Origin: an uncultured Oscillospiraceae bacterium
GTDB lineage: Bacteria > Bacillota > Clostridia > Oscillospirales > Oscillospiraceae
Direction: 5' to 3'
DNA length: 36,384 nucleotides
NCBI GenBank assembly: GCA_944385785.1
Contig: CALWYO010000014.1
Location: 1-36,384 of the forward strand
The translations under genes were made by a program, and so were the position numbers. Of the stretch, positions 7,290-15,856 are shown piece after piece. Numbering within the stretch: position 1 is the stretch's first letter; every line of letters starts with the position of its first letter. The notes under the pieces were generated by a model. The model saw only the letters and a list, made by a program, of their open reading frames with translations, was not told the origin of the DNA and did no database searches.

Positions 7290-7961
7290 ATGCTGATACC
7301 AAGATACTATTTTGCTGAAGATTTTCGTGCATTTTATAAATATTTCAGTTCGCAGCCCCATGAAAAGAAGAACTTTAAAGTGGGTGAATTTCTATGGCAG
7401 CCTGGTGCGCCGTATGAGAAAATCCACTACATAATTTCCGGTGTAGGGATGCACTATGCCGACCATGAGAGCGGAAAGAGGAAAATAATTAGTTTTCATG
7501 GTCCGGGCACTGTCTTTCCAGGATATCGCTTGGACGATTTTCATGTGGAGCTTTCTTTGACTACAGTTGCTCTCACGGAGATGGAAGTGCTGGAATTTAC
7601 TGTTCCGCAGTTTAAGCTGATGTTTGAGACAAATACGAAATTGAGTGAATGCGTGATAAAATGGTATTCCATGTATGTTAATATGCTTCTTTTTGAGACG
7701 ATGCACCAGACCTACAATCACGCTCGTACGAAATTATGCAATTTGTTGTATCTTCTTACAATAAACAATCCGTCGAGTTTTGGCTCGTCCATATGTATAA
7801 CGCAAGATGTGATGGCTGAACTTTTAGGTATTAGCCGTATACAGATCTCAAGGGAACTGGCGGTGCTGCGCCAAAAAGGTATTATCGAAACAAGGCGAGG
7901 AGAAATTATCATATCGGATTTTCAAAACCTTGCTGCGATGTGTACAGAAGAGACTATTTAG
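7290..7961 (+). CDS. Crp/Fnr family transcriptional regulator
   Basis: 223 residues. An N-terminal cyclic-nucleotide-binding-like beta barrel spans about residues 20-120 (K-V-G-E-F-L-W-Q-P-G-A-P-Y-E-K-I-H-Y-I-I-S-G-V). A long dimerisation helix follows, then a winged helix-turn-helix near residues 165-205 (ITQDVMAELLGISRIQISRE, then L-A-V-L-R-Q-K-G-I-I). No Fnr-type N-terminal cysteine cluster is seen, so it is not an iron-sulfur oxygen sensor of the Fnr kind; the effector is unknown. It is divergent from the TIGR04076-type gene, sharing a short AT-rich regulatory region with two TTTAATAAA-like direct repeats (about 7228-7247). That arrangement suggests local and self regulation. Confidence 0.88.
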   Translation: MLIPRYYFAEDFRAFYKYFSSQPHEKKNFKVGEFLWQPGAPYEKIHYIISGVGMHYADHESGKRKIISFHGPGTVFPGYRLDDFHVELSLTTVALTEMEVLEFTVPQFKLMFETNTKLSECVIKWYSMYVNMLLFETMHQTYNHARTKLCNLLYLLTINNPSSFGSSICITQDVMAELLGISRIQISRELAVLRQKGIIETRRGEIIISDFQNLAAMCTEETI

Positions 7962-8295
7962 ATATTAATATTTTACTTATTATCATTAATTAAGTCTGCT
8001 TCAAATGTTACAGATAAAAGGTGAAAGAGATCATAGCTCATTTATTTTGGCAAAATATGTATTTGCGAATAGTGATGCGGTACGTACATTGCCTCTAAAT
8101 AAAGTAGTTGTGACTGATTTATTGAATTTCCAATTCACAACATTTATGTCAAGGTTTTGCTGGCGGAACGGATTTGGCTGTAGTAGAATAAACTCACGGT
8201 GTTTTGCTGGTGAAAAAACATTTTCAATATAATTGCAAATTATGATAGACCGACCGTTTAAACATTGCACAATATAAATAAGGAGGGACAGTTGC
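7962..8295 (+). other. Non-coding stretch upstream of the epimerase-like gene
   Basis: This 334-base AT-rich stretch contains no convincing gene. A 75-codon open frame at 8005-8232 has no ribosome binding site and an unlikely composition, rich in Phe, Ser, Arg and Asn. The right-hand end holds a promoter, an imperfect palindrome and the AAGGAGGG binding site of the next gene. Confidence 0.6.
8204..8260 (+). promoter_or_regulatory. Promoter with a TetR-like operator just downstream
   Basis: TTGCTG at 8204-8209 and a perfect TATAAT at 8228-8233 are spaced by 18 bases, placing the start of transcription near 8240. TAGACCGACCGTTTA at 8246-8260 is an imperfect palindrome (TA-n-AC-n-G-n-C-n-GT-n-TA) resembling the GACCG/CGGTC operators of TetR-family repressors. 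Its position just after the start site fits repression. No TetR gene is present nearby. Confidence 0.4.
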
Positions 8296-9321
8296 ATGAG
8301 AGCACTTTTTATCGGAGGAACTGGAACTATCAGCGCGGCTATTGTAAAGAGGCTTGCAGAAGAACGCCGTTGGGAAGTTTGGGTACTCAACAGGGGGAAA
8401 AGGAGCACTGCTTTGCCGGATGGGGTCCGTCAAATAACAGCCGATATCAATAATGAGAAAGATGTGGCTGAGAAAATTAAAGATCTTGATTTTGATACGG
8501 TGTGTGAGTTTATTGGCTTTAAGGTGGAGGATGTAGAGCGGGATTACAGACTTTTCAAAGGCAAAACAAGACAATACATCTTTACAAGCTCCGCGTCTGC
8601 TTACCATAAGCCGGCTGTAAATTATCTGATTACCGAGGGGACTACTCTGGCTAATCCTTATTGGCAGTATTCACGCGATAAGATTGCCTGTGAGGAATTT
8701 CTGATGCAGAAATACAGGGAAGAGGGCTTTCCAGTCACCATTGTCCGGCCAAGCCATACATATGATGAACGGCATATACCAATAGGAATATGCGGCAAGA
8801 AAGGCCCATGGCAGGTCATTAAGCGGATGTTGGACGGTAAAAAGGTGATAATTCACGGCGACGGGACATCCCTTTGGACTCTTACGTTCAACAGCGATTT
8901 TGCGATAGGCTACACCGGCCTTATGGGAAATCCGCGCGCTATTGGAGAGGCCTTTAATATAACTGGTGATGAGGCCATGTCCTGGAACCAGATTCATAAG
9001 ACTATAGCCGATGCCCTTGGAGTAGAACTTCACACCTGCCATGTTTCATCTGAATTTTTAGCTGCGGCTGGGGAGAGATACGGCTATGGTTTTGAGGGAA
9101 GCCTTTTAGGAGACAAAACTGACTGTGCAGTTTTTGATAATACCAAACTAAAACGTGTCGTACCAAATATGCAGACAAACATCGGCATTCATCAGGGAAT
9201 CAGACTGGCGCTTGACTACGCTTTTTCGCACCCTGAAGAGTGCCAGACTGAGGACCCTGAGTTTGACGCCTGGTGCGACAGGGTGATAGAGGTTTTGGAC
9301 AAAGCAAAGAGCAATGTATGA
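8296..9321 (+). CDS. NAD-dependent epimerase/dehydratase-like protein (extended SDR)
   Basis: 341 residues with the Rossmann dinucleotide motif G-G-T-G-T-I-S at residues 7-13 and the extended-SDR active-site pair Tyr125-x-x-x-Lys129 (Y-S-R-D-K). Additional family features are F-T-S-S-A-S-A-Y after strand 5, V-R-P-S-H-T-Y-D, and a substrate-binding C-terminal half containing I-H-G-D-G-T-S-L-W-T. Such enzymes act on nucleotide sugars or related hydroxy compounds in the cytosol; relatives of this branch (CSP41-like) are often annotated only as NAD-dependent epimerase/dehydratase. The ATG has a strong AAGGAGGG upstream. The stop is followed after 54 bases by a HAD phosphatase, so the two may form a small operon. 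Confidence 0.85.
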   Translation: MRALFIGGTGTISAAIVKRLAEERRWEVWVLNRGKRSTALPDGVRQITADINNEKDVAEKIKDLDFDTVCEFIGFKVEDVERDYRLFKGKTRQYIFTSSASAYHKPAVNYLITEGTTLANPYWQYSRDKIACEEFLMQKYREEGFPVTIVRPSHTYDERHIPIGICGKKGPWQVIKRMLDGKKVIIHGDGTSLWTLTFNSDFAIGYTGLMGNPRAIGEAFNITGDEAMSWNQIHKTIADALGVELHTCHVSSEFLAAAGERYGYGFEGSLLGDKTDCAVFDNTKLKRVVPNMQTNIGIHQGIRLALDYAFSHPEECQTEDPEFDAWCDRVIEVLDKAKSNV

Positions 9322-9375
9322 AAGACTGAGTGAGAACAAAGAGACGCCCATTCAGAATGGCAAAGGAGAAACAGT

Positions 9376-10200
9376 TTGAAAACATTGTACGTATCAGATC
9401 TTGACGGAACGCTGCTCCGCAGCAGCGGCACCATATCTGATTACACATGCCGTATCATAAACGGCCTTACAGACCGGGGAGTTAATTTTTCTTACGCCAC
9501 TGCCCGCTCTTATATAACGGCAAAGCAGGTTACCCGTGGCCTGGTGGCTAAGATACCTTTGGTAGTCTATAACGGTTCGTTTATAGTTGATAACGCCACG
9601 GGTGAGACGATACTGACGAATAGCTTTGACTATTCGGTGGAGAAGGTTTTTCAGGAGCTTTTCCGCCGCGGGATATATCCGGTGGTGTATTCTGTAATCG
9701 ACGGCATAGAAAGATTTGCCTTTATTGAAGATAAGTGCTCCCAGGGAGTTTTAGACTTCGCCGACACGCGCAGGGACAGAAGAAGAACTCCGGTAAAAAG
9801 TACCGAGGAACTGACAGAAGGAGAGTGCTTCTATATAACTTGCATCGATGAACCTGAAAAGCTCCTCCCGCTATATGAGGAATTCAGAAATTCATTTAAT
9901 TGTGTGTACCAACGGGATTTTTACACAGGAGAGCAGTGGTTGGAGATTATGCCAAAGTGGACCTCAAAAGCAAACGCAGTCATGAAGCTGAAAGAGCTTT
10001 TAAATTGCGACAGAGTGGTGGCATTTGGGGACGGCAAAAACGACATAGACATGTTTAAAATGGCGGATGAGTGTTACGCTGTGGCAAACGCTGTTGAGGA
10101 GTTGAAAAATATGGCAACGGACGTCATAGCTGCCAATGATGAGGACGGTGTCGCCCGATGGTTGGAGCGTAACTGTTTGGCTGGGCCTGCTTTAATATAG
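9376..10200 (+). CDS. Cof-type HAD-superfamily hydrolase
   Basis: The start is TTG 9376, since AAAGGAGA lies six bases upstream and the HAD motif comes immediately after (M-K-T-L-Y-V-S-D-L-D-G-T-L-L). Motif I supplies nucleophile Asp8 and acid/base Asp10. The C-terminal part holds the motif III lysine (W-T-S-K-A-N-A-V) and motif IV (V-A-F-G-D-G-K-N-D-I-D-M-F). A C2-type cap lies between them, giving 274 residues, normal for Cof/YidA-like enzymes. These cytosolic phosphatases dephosphorylate sugar phosphates, nucleotides or flavin precursors; the exact substrate is not predictable. The gene follows the epimerase-like gene by 54 bases and is probably co-transcribed with it. Confidence 0.9.
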   Translation: MKTLYVSDLDGTLLRSSGTISDYTCRIINGLTDRGVNFSYATARSYITAKQVTRGLVAKIPLVVYNGSFIVDNATGETILTNSFDYSVEKVFQELFRRGIYPVVYSVIDGIERFAFIEDKCSQGVLDFADTRRDRRRTPVKSTEELTEGECFYITCIDEPEKLLPLYEEFRNSFNCVYQRDFYTGEQWLEIMPKWTSKANAVMKLKELLNCDRVVAFGDGKNDIDMFKMADECYAVANAVEELKNMATDVIAANDEDGVARWLERNCLAGPALI

Positions 10201-10335
10201 CCGTTCGATAATTTATCGCTGTGGTGACGAACAAGAATTGCCAGGCGATGGATGTGTAAGAATATGGCCTGTTTGATAGGACGCTGGGTGAGAGACGCAT
10301 TCAAGGCAAGGCCATAGAAGAGATTGAGACGGGGG

Positions 10336-11508
10336 ATGAAAATGTTTATGCAGAATTTTTCACAGCCAGATGGCGTACGGGCGGAAAGATATACTGACTT
10401 GCAGTTTGAGACGCTATGCTGGAGCAGATGCCTCGGGTGTATGCTGGGAGGAGCTGTAGGGGACGCCCTGGGATATCCCATTGAGTTTAAAACGGAGGAG
10501 ATGATCCGGCAGGAGTATGGACAAAACGGTATACAGTCTCTGGAGCAGGCGGGAACTCCGGCTAAGATATCTGACGATACCCAGATGTCGCTGTTTGCGG
10601 CGAATGCCTACATCTACTGGGTAAGCAGCAGAGGGAGGTTCTCTGAGATTACCCTGACAGACGCGGTATGGCTGGCCTACAGAGAGTGGCTTGGCACCCA
10701 GGGGGATACAAGCCGGATGGATACAAAGTCCCCGAAAATGTGGATTTATACCCAGCCGGGTATGCACGCTGTTAGGGCTCCAGGCATAACGTGCATGGAC
10801 GCCATAAGCAGCAGCGCTAAAGGAGGTACAGCGGAGCATCCAGTGAACAACAGCAAGGGCTGCGGGACTGTTATGCGCGCCGCCGTATATGGAATTATGG
10901 CGGGGAGCGCAAATGACAGACCTGGAGGGCGGACCCCAGCGGCAATGGCCTGGGAGGATGCTGCGCTGACACACGGGCACCCGCTGGCCTGGGGTAGTTC
11001 GGCATGGCTTGCCGAGTTTGTTCGGATTGCGGTATATGGTAAGCGGCGGGAAGATGCCCGCATTGAGGACAGCTTAAAACTGATATCAATACCTCGTGAA
11101 ACAGACCCAAATGGAGAGCTCCGCAGTTTTATCGAGAGAGCAGTCGCACTTGCAAATAGTGAGGATATTTCCGATATAGATGCAATACATATGCTTGGAA
11201 AGGGCGCAGTGGGCGAAGAGGCTTTAGCTATTGCGCTGTTTTGTGCAATAAGACACCAGAGGGACTTTGGAGCAGCTATACGTGCTGCGGTGAACCACGG
11301 CGGTGACAGCGACTCAACTGGAGCAATCTGCGGCAATATACTGGGAGCGTGGATGGGTAGCGAGGCAGTCGCCAATGCGTTTAACTTGGAGGCGTTGGAG
11401 CTGCGGGATGTAATAGAAACTATGGCGCAGAATCTTTTCAGGGCAGCTAACGGGTTGACGCCGGAACCGAGAGAGGATCCCCAGTGGGACAAGAAGTATC
11501 GCGTTTAA
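10336..11508 (+). CDS. ADP-ribosylglycohydrolase family protein
   Basis: The family signatures are all present. G-C-M-L-G-G-A-V-G-D-A-L-G-Y-P near the N-terminus is followed by I-S-D-D-T-Q-M (metal-binding D-D-T-Q), G-T-V-M-R-A-A, the segment G-H-P-L-A-W-G, and a C-terminal H-G-G-D-S-D-S-T-G-A-I-C-G with the second metal-binding aspartates. DraG-like enzymes remove ADP-ribose from proteins or small molecules using two Mg or Mn ions. At about 390 residues it is somewhat long for the family. The start is uncertain: in-frame TTG 10324, ATG 10336 and ATG 10342 all lie around the GGGGG at 10331-10335. No ADP-ribosyltransferase partner is visible nearby. Confidence 0.88.
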   Translation: MKMFMQNFSQPDGVRAERYTDLQFETLCWSRCLGCMLGGAVGDALGYPIEFKTEEMIRQEYGQNGIQSLEQAGTPAKISDDTQMSLFAANAYIYWVSSRGRFSEITLTDAVWLAYREWLGTQGDTSRMDTKSPKMWIYTQPGMHAVRAPGITCMDAISSSAKGGTAEHPVNNSKGCGTVMRAAVYGIMAGSANDRPGGRTPAAMAWEDAALTHGHPLAWGSSAWLAEFVRIAVYGKRREDARIEDSLKLISIPRETDPNGELRSFIERAVALANSEDISDIDAIHMLGKGAVGEEALAIALFCAIRHQRDFGAAIRAAVNHGGDSDSTGAICGNILGAWMGSEAVANAFNLEALELRDVIETMAQNLFRAANGLTPEPREDPQWDKKYRV

Positions 11509-11537
11509 AATACATTATTGAGATTATCTATACTGCG

Positions 11538-11680
11538 GCTGATTTTTGAAATCAGCATAGCCTTGGCCCCATCCGCTTTGACGAGGCCGTGCCTGTGCCG
11601 TAGTGTCTTTGAAAACTACCGTAGTCTTAATCTGCCTGATAATAAAAAATCTGCACAGCAGGAAAATGCTGTGCAGATTT
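11538..11680. terminator. Convergent terminator region, with a 14-bp hairpin at 11647-11680
   Basis: AAATCTGCACAGCA 11647-11660 pairs perfectly with TGCTGTGCAGATTT 11667-11680 around a six-base loop. A-runs on one side and T-runs on the other make it a two-way intrinsic terminator between the convergent hydrolase and permease genes. A second perfect hairpin, GCTGATTT 11538-11545 with AAATCAGC 11549-11556, follows the hydrolase stop. Confidence 0.85.
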
Positions 11681-11696
11681 AAAATACTGTTAATAG

Positions 11697-12980
11697 TTAC
11701 CTGAAAAGCACCCAGAAGTATATATATGCCGGTATAACAGCGGCAAAGGTAAATGGAATGCCGATACGGACGAAGTCCCTTGTCTTCACCTCATACCCGT
11801 TTTTCCTGAGTATGCCGATACCGGCGATGTTTGCAGAGGCGCCGATAGGTGTGCAGTTACCTCCAAGAGTGGCGCCGGAGAGAAGACCAAAATAGAGAAG
11901 GGTTGGATCCACGCCGAGAGTTTCCGCCAGACCGGTTACCACAGGGAGCATTGTAGCCACATACGGTATGTTATCTATAAATGCTGAGAACAGCACAGAT
12001 GCCCACACTATCACTGTATAGATCAGGAAGAGATTGCCCCCGCTGACCCGGGCCAAAAGATCAGCCACGGCATCTATAACGCCCATATGGGTGATACCGC
12101 CTATTACAAGAAAGAGCCCGAAAAGCAGGCCGATGGTCTCAAAATCAATTGCCTTTAATGGTTCGGTTATAGAAGAAGTGCTTTTCGTTTTTATGAATGT
12201 ATAAGCGATGCCGATTATCATCAGTCCGACGCAGATAAGCCCGTTGGTGATATCCGGTTTGTTAGGTATGAAAGATGCGCCTATAAGCAGGGCGATCATG
12301 CCGACTAAGAGCACTGTGGGCACATAGTCGGTGACAACTGTCCGAGGCGCGCCTTTTGGAACTGGGGATTTTTCCTTGCGGAACAGCCAGGCGAGTATGA
12401 GTGCTGCGACTATAGCGCCCAGTTCCACCGCGAAGAAAATACCAGGTTTGCCCTGATAAATTATAAAATCCAGAAAGCTCATTCCTGCATAGGAACCCAA
12501 CATGATGGCGGTGGTATCGCCTACAAGTGTCGCCGCTCCCTGAAGATTTGAGGAAACTGCTATGGCGATTATAAAAGGTACTGGGTTAGTGTTCAGCTTC
12601 TTGCAAATCTCAAGAGCAATGGGAGCTACCATAAGTACAGTGGCGACATTGTCAACAAATGCAGAGATAATTCCGGCAAAGAGAGCCAGCGATACAGCGG
12701 CCATCTGTACATTTGGGACTTTCTCCATTATCAGATCAGCAAGTAGCGCGGGCATACGGCTGTCAATAAAGAGTTTGACGAGCCCCATTGTTCCGGCTAT
12801 CATAAGCAGGACGTTAAAGTCAATAGAGGCAAATATCTGGTTGACGGGAAGCATCCCCGTGGCGATGAATATTACAGCTGACCCCAGGGCTATATAGGGC
12901 CTGTATTTACTGAAAGCCAGCATCAGTACATAAGTCACTGCAAAAAGAATGATTGCATATACCATAAAACGCACCTGCAT
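11697..12980 (-). CDS. SLC13/ArsB-NhaD superfamily permease
   Basis: A 427-residue, highly hydrophobic protein with about 11 or 12 predicted membrane helices. Two halves carry matching re-entrant motifs: A-F-V-D-N-V-A-T-V-L-M-V-A-P and, in the second half, A-F-I-D-N-I-P-Y-V-A-T-M-L-P. This is the internal duplication of the ion transporter superfamily (ArsB, NhaD, citrate and dicarboxylate carriers). A-T-L-V-G-D-T-T and G-G-N-C-T-P-I-G-A-S-A-N are further conserved loops. It should move an anion or exchange Na+ for H+ across the cytoplasmic membrane; the substrate is not decidable. No arsenic genes are nearby. It lies downstream of and on the same strand as a LysR-type regulator, with a palindrome between them. 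Confidence 0.85.
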   Translation of the reverse strand: MQVRFMVYAIILFAVTYVLMLAFSKYRPYIALGSAVIFIATGMLPVNQIFASIDFNVLLMIAGTMGLVKLFIDSRMPALLADLIMEKVPNVQMAAVSLALFAGIISAFVDNVATVLMVAPIALEICKKLNTNPVPFIIAIAVSSNLQGAATLVGDTTAIMLGSYAGMSFLDFIIYQGKPGIFFAVELGAIVAALILAWLFRKEKSPVPKGAPRTVVTDYVPTVLLVGMIALLIGASFIPNKPDITNGLICVGLMIIGIAYTFIKTKSTSSITEPLKAIDFETIGLLFGLFLVIGGITHMGVIDAVADLLARVSGGNLFLIYTVIVWASVLFSAFIDNIPYVATMLPVVTGLAETLGVDPTLLYFGLLSGATLGGNCTPIGASANIAGIGILRKNGYEVKTRDFVRIGIPFTFAAVIPAYIYFWVLFR

Positions 12981-13034
12981 TTCAGCCTGGCCTGCGATAA
13001 TGACTTACAGGACAGCTTCTATAAAATAGAGAGA

Positions 13035-13054
13035 TCTGATATAAAAATATCAGA
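13035..13054. promoter_or_regulatory. Perfect palindrome upstream of the permease gene
   Basis: TCTGATAT 13035-13042 and ATATCAGA 13047-13054 form a perfect 8-bp inverted repeat with an AAAA centre, about 55 bases before the permease start on the minus strand. The AT-rich dyad fits a LysR-type operator for the adjacent regulator. It could instead be a weak terminator for that regulator, but no T-run follows it. Confidence 0.4.
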
Positions 13055-13138
13055 AAACATGCTGATAATACATTAGTTGGAATTGAAAGTCAATCCGAAA
13101 ATTTATAAATTTCCAGAAAGCATAAATAAGGCGACACT

Positions 13139-14020
13139 TTATGTCTGCAGGTATGTGATTTTAACCATGTCCCAAAAACGCAGGGCTGTTTGAGGCAACT
13201 GCAGTCTGTTTTGGCAGACAAGAGCAATCTGAGACACAAGCGAATTTTCCTCCAGGGGACGGTAGACTACATGCTCTGCCGACTCTCTTTGCAGTGCTGA
13301 AGGGTGCAATAGACCTACGCCAAATCCCTGACTTGCCAAAAGGAGGGTCATGGAGGCGTCATCGTTTACACAAAAGATGTTTGGTATAAGACCGGCAGCT
13401 TCAAAAGTTGCCTCGATCACTTTTTGCCAGCGCCTGTAAATTATTAGGGGCGTTGATGCCAGCGTCTTGAGAGTGAGAGGTTTTTCAACTGGCGTTTTAA
13501 AATAGGACGGAAGCCCTACAGCGAGGATCTTTTCACGCTGCATATATAATACATCCAGGTCCATGCTTGAAAAAGGCGTACGCACCAGGGCCAAATCTAT
13601 CTCCCTGTTTTGAAGTGTGTCTAAAAGCTCGTAAGTATTGGCGCTGTGTATGGATAATTTTATATTGGGATAAGCTGAGTGAAAGTCTTTGATAAGATTC
13701 ATAAAGAGAGAGCCGCGTACAGAGGAAACGACTCCTATACGCAATGTCCCGATAGAGCCATCTCTGAAATCAGTCATCTCCTGCTTTGCGGTTTCACACA
13801 TGCCGAGTATTTGACTGGCAAGAACATAAAAGTGTTGCCCAGCTTCTGTCAAATATAGCCTTCTCCCTTCGCGCCTGAAAAGACTGCACCCGAGTTCCCC
13901 TTCCAGTGAGTGAAGCTGCGATGTCAGGGGAGGCTGAGTCATATTGAGCTCTTTTGCTGCGGCGGTTACAGTTTTTTCTCTTACGACTGTGACAAAATAG
14001 TGAAGCTGCCGTATATCCAT
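13139..14020 (-). CDS. LysR family transcriptional regulator
   Basis: 293 residues, the normal length for LysR proteins. The N-terminus (MDIRQLHYFVTVVREKTVTA, then A-A-K-E-L-N-M-T-Q-P-P-L-T-S-Q-L-H-S-L-E) is the classical winged helix-turn-helix. L-G-C-S-L-F-R-R-E-G-R-R-L-Y-L-T-E-A-G follows, then a periplasmic-binding-protein-like effector domain (L-R-I-G-V-V-S-S-V-R-G from about residue 90). It probably controls the permease downstream on the same strand, via the palindrome at 13035-13054. Its start also faces the ABC exporter start across about 110 bases, so control of that operon is possible too. The effector is unknown. Confidence 0.9.
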   Translation of the reverse strand: MDIRQLHYFVTVVREKTVTAAAKELNMTQPPLTSQLHSLEGELGCSLFRREGRRLYLTEAGQHFYVLASQILGMCETAKQEMTDFRDGSIGTLRIGVVSSVRGSLFMNLIKDFHSAYPNIKLSIHSANTYELLDTLQNREIDLALVRTPFSSMDLDVLYMQREKILAVGLPSYFKTPVEKPLTLKTLASTPLIIYRRWQKVIEATFEAAGLIPNIFCVNDDASMTLLLASQGFGVGLLHPSALQRESAEHVVYRPLEENSLVSQIALVCQNRLQLPQTALRFWDMVKITYLQT

Positions 14021-14073
14021 TGTGATTCACCGATCCATATGTTTTTTATATAATTTTATCAATAACTATATAT

Positions 14074-14102
14074 TTTTCAACTGTATTCTTATGTGGTATA
14101 CT
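14074..14102 (+). promoter_or_regulatory. Extended -10 promoter for the ABC exporter operon
   Basis: TATACT at 14097-14102 is preceded by TGG (14094-14096), giving an extended -10 element. A weak -35-like TTTTCA lies at 14074-14079 with a 17-base spacer. The site falls about 30 bases before the exporter start at 14132. Confidence 0.45.
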
Positions 14103-14131
14103 CTTATTTTGTTGGAGGTGGGCGAGAGAAG

Positions 14132-15856
14132 ATGAGATATTTAATACCATATTTTAAAAAATATAAATTGGAAAGCATACTTGCTCCGCTATTTAAGATG
14201 CTGGAGGCGACTTTCGATTTGCTGGTGCCATTAGTGGTGGCAAGGATGATAAATGAGGGTATACCGTCAGGCAGCACAATGTCTCTCGTATGGGATTTTG
14301 CTCTGCTGTTGGCTATGGCGCTTTTAGGCATGGGATGTAGCTTTACGGCGCAGTACTTTGCTGCAAAAGCAGCAATAGGGACGGCTGCCGGACTGCGCCA
14401 TCAGCTGCTGGACCATATACAGGGACTGGATTTTTCTACTGTGGACAAAATCGGCGGTTCAACACTTATAACCAGAATGACCAGCGATATAAACCAGGTG
14501 CAAAATGGACTCAACATGTTTCTGCGGCTCTTTTTACGAAGCCCATTTATAGTGTTTGGATCGATGATAATGGCCTTTACTATCAATACAGAGATTGCGC
14601 TTATCTTTGTAGCTGCGATAGCCGTCTTATTTGCCATTGTGTTTGGAACAATGGCAATAACATCACCTATGTATAAAAGAGTCCAGAGAAATCTGGACGA
14701 CGTAACAGAGGTGACTCTTGAGAACCTCAACGGTGTCAGAGTTATAAGAGCTTTTGGACGGGAAGAGAGCCAGCGGGAAAAATTTCATAAGATAAATGCG
14801 ATGCTCCTGAAGGCTCAGCTTAAAGTGAGCCGTATAGCTGCCCTGATGAATCCGCTTACCTATGTAATCGTAAACGGGGCGATAATCCTTATACTCTGGT
14901 TTGGATCTAATAAGGTGAACGGAGGCACGCTTCTCTCCGGTGATATTGTTGCTCTTATAAACTATATAAACCAGATACTTGTTGAACTCGTAAAACTGGC
15001 CGATCTTGTTGTCGTGATAGGAAAAGCCATAGCCAGCATGGGGCGCGTTGGGCAGATACTCGACACCAAAAGCGCCATGCTACTTGACGGCACAAGCGTG
15101 GGCTGTGATACTGCTGAGGCTGTGAAATTCGACGCTGCCGGAATCCGTTATTCAGGCGGCGGAGAAGAGGCCCTTCTTGACATAACGTTTACCGTGCTAA
15201 AAGGCCAGACAGTTGGTGTTATCGGGGGTACGGGCAGCGGTAAATCCAGTTTGATAAACCTTATTCCCAGGTTTTATGATGCGACGTCGGGTTCTGTACA
15301 AGTTCTGGGAGAAGATGTGAAGAATTGGGACATTGCGGCTTTAAGGCGTAAAGTGGCTGTGGTAGCGCAGAAGGCCCAGCTGTTTACAGGAACAATCCGC
15401 TCCAACCTGCTGTGGGGAGATGAGAATGCTACAGACAGGCAACTGTGGGATGCCCTGGAAACTGCTCAGGCGGCCGATTTTGTCAGAGAAAAGCCCAATG
15501 GGCTGGACGAGCCTGTTGTGCAGGGGGGAAGGAACTTGTCTGGTGGTCAGCGGCAGCGCCTTACAATAGCCAGAGCTCTTGTTTCAAAGGCAGAGGTGCT
15601 CATATTGGACGATAGCTCATCTGCCCTGGACTATGCAACCGATGCGGCTTTGCGCCATGCAATAAAAAAACTCCCTGGAGATATGACGGTGTTTATTGTG
15701 AGCCAGAGGACAAGCTCTATCCAACACGCCGATATTATTCTTGTGCTGGATGATGGGCGCCTGGCAGGGGTCGGACGCCACGAGGAGCTGCTGGAGCATT
15801 GTCAGGTATACAGGGAGATATATGAAAGTCAGTATAAAAAGGAGGCGAGCGCATGA
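14132..15856 (+). CDS. Heterodimeric ABC exporter, subunit with the degenerate ATP site
   Basis: The start is ATG 14132 with GGAGGTG at 14114-14120; an in-frame GTG at 14093 overlaps the promoter. 574 residues: six membrane helices (about 1-310) and a nucleotide-binding domain. Walker A is G-G-T-G-S-G-K-S (365-372) and the signature is L-S-G-G-Q (469-473). The catalytic Glu after Walker B is Asp494 (L-I-L-D-D-S-S-S-A-L-D), and the H-loop His is Gln525 (V-S-Q-R-T-S). Those two changes mark the non-catalytic site of heterodimeric multidrug exporters such as TM287/288, BmrCD and LmrCD. The partner gene overlaps by four bases (ATGA). Likely role: export of drugs, lipids or peptides. Confidence 0.93.
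   Translation: MRYLIPYFKKYKLESILAPLFKMLEATFDLLVPLVVARMINEGIPSGSTMSLVWDFALLLAMALLGMGCSFTAQYFAAKAAIGTAAGLRHQLLDHIQGLDFSTVDKIGGSTLITRMTSDINQVQNGLNMFLRLFLRSPFIVFGSMIMAFTINTEIALIFVAAIAVLFAIVFGTMAITSPMYKRVQRNLDDVTEVTLENLNGVRVIRAFGREESQREKFHKINAMLLKAQLKVSRIAALMNPLTYVIVNGAIILILWFGSNKVNGGTLLSGDIVALINYINQILVELVKLADLVVVIGKAIASMGRVGQILDTKSAMLLDGTSVGCDTAEAVKFDAAGIRYSGGGEEALLDITFTVLKGQTVGVIGGTGSGKSSLINLIPRFYDATSGSVQVLGEDVKNWDIAALRRKVAVVAQKAQLFTGTIRSNLLWGDENATDRQLWDALETAQAADFVREKPNGLDEPVVQGGRNLSGGQRQRLTIARALVSKAEVLILDDSSSALDYATDAALRHAIKKLPGDMTVFIVSQRTSSIQHADIILVLDDGRLAGVGRHEELLEHCQVYREIYESQYKKEASA

Noticed and set aside
8005..8232. 75-codon open frame upstream of the epimerase-like gene
   Set aside because: No binding site, unlikely composition, and it overlaps a well-formed promoter.
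10746..11492. Long minus-strand open frame opposite the ADP-ribosylglycohydrolase
   Set aside because: It is the antisense shadow of a gene with complete family motifs; its Ser/Ala-rich reading has no domain.
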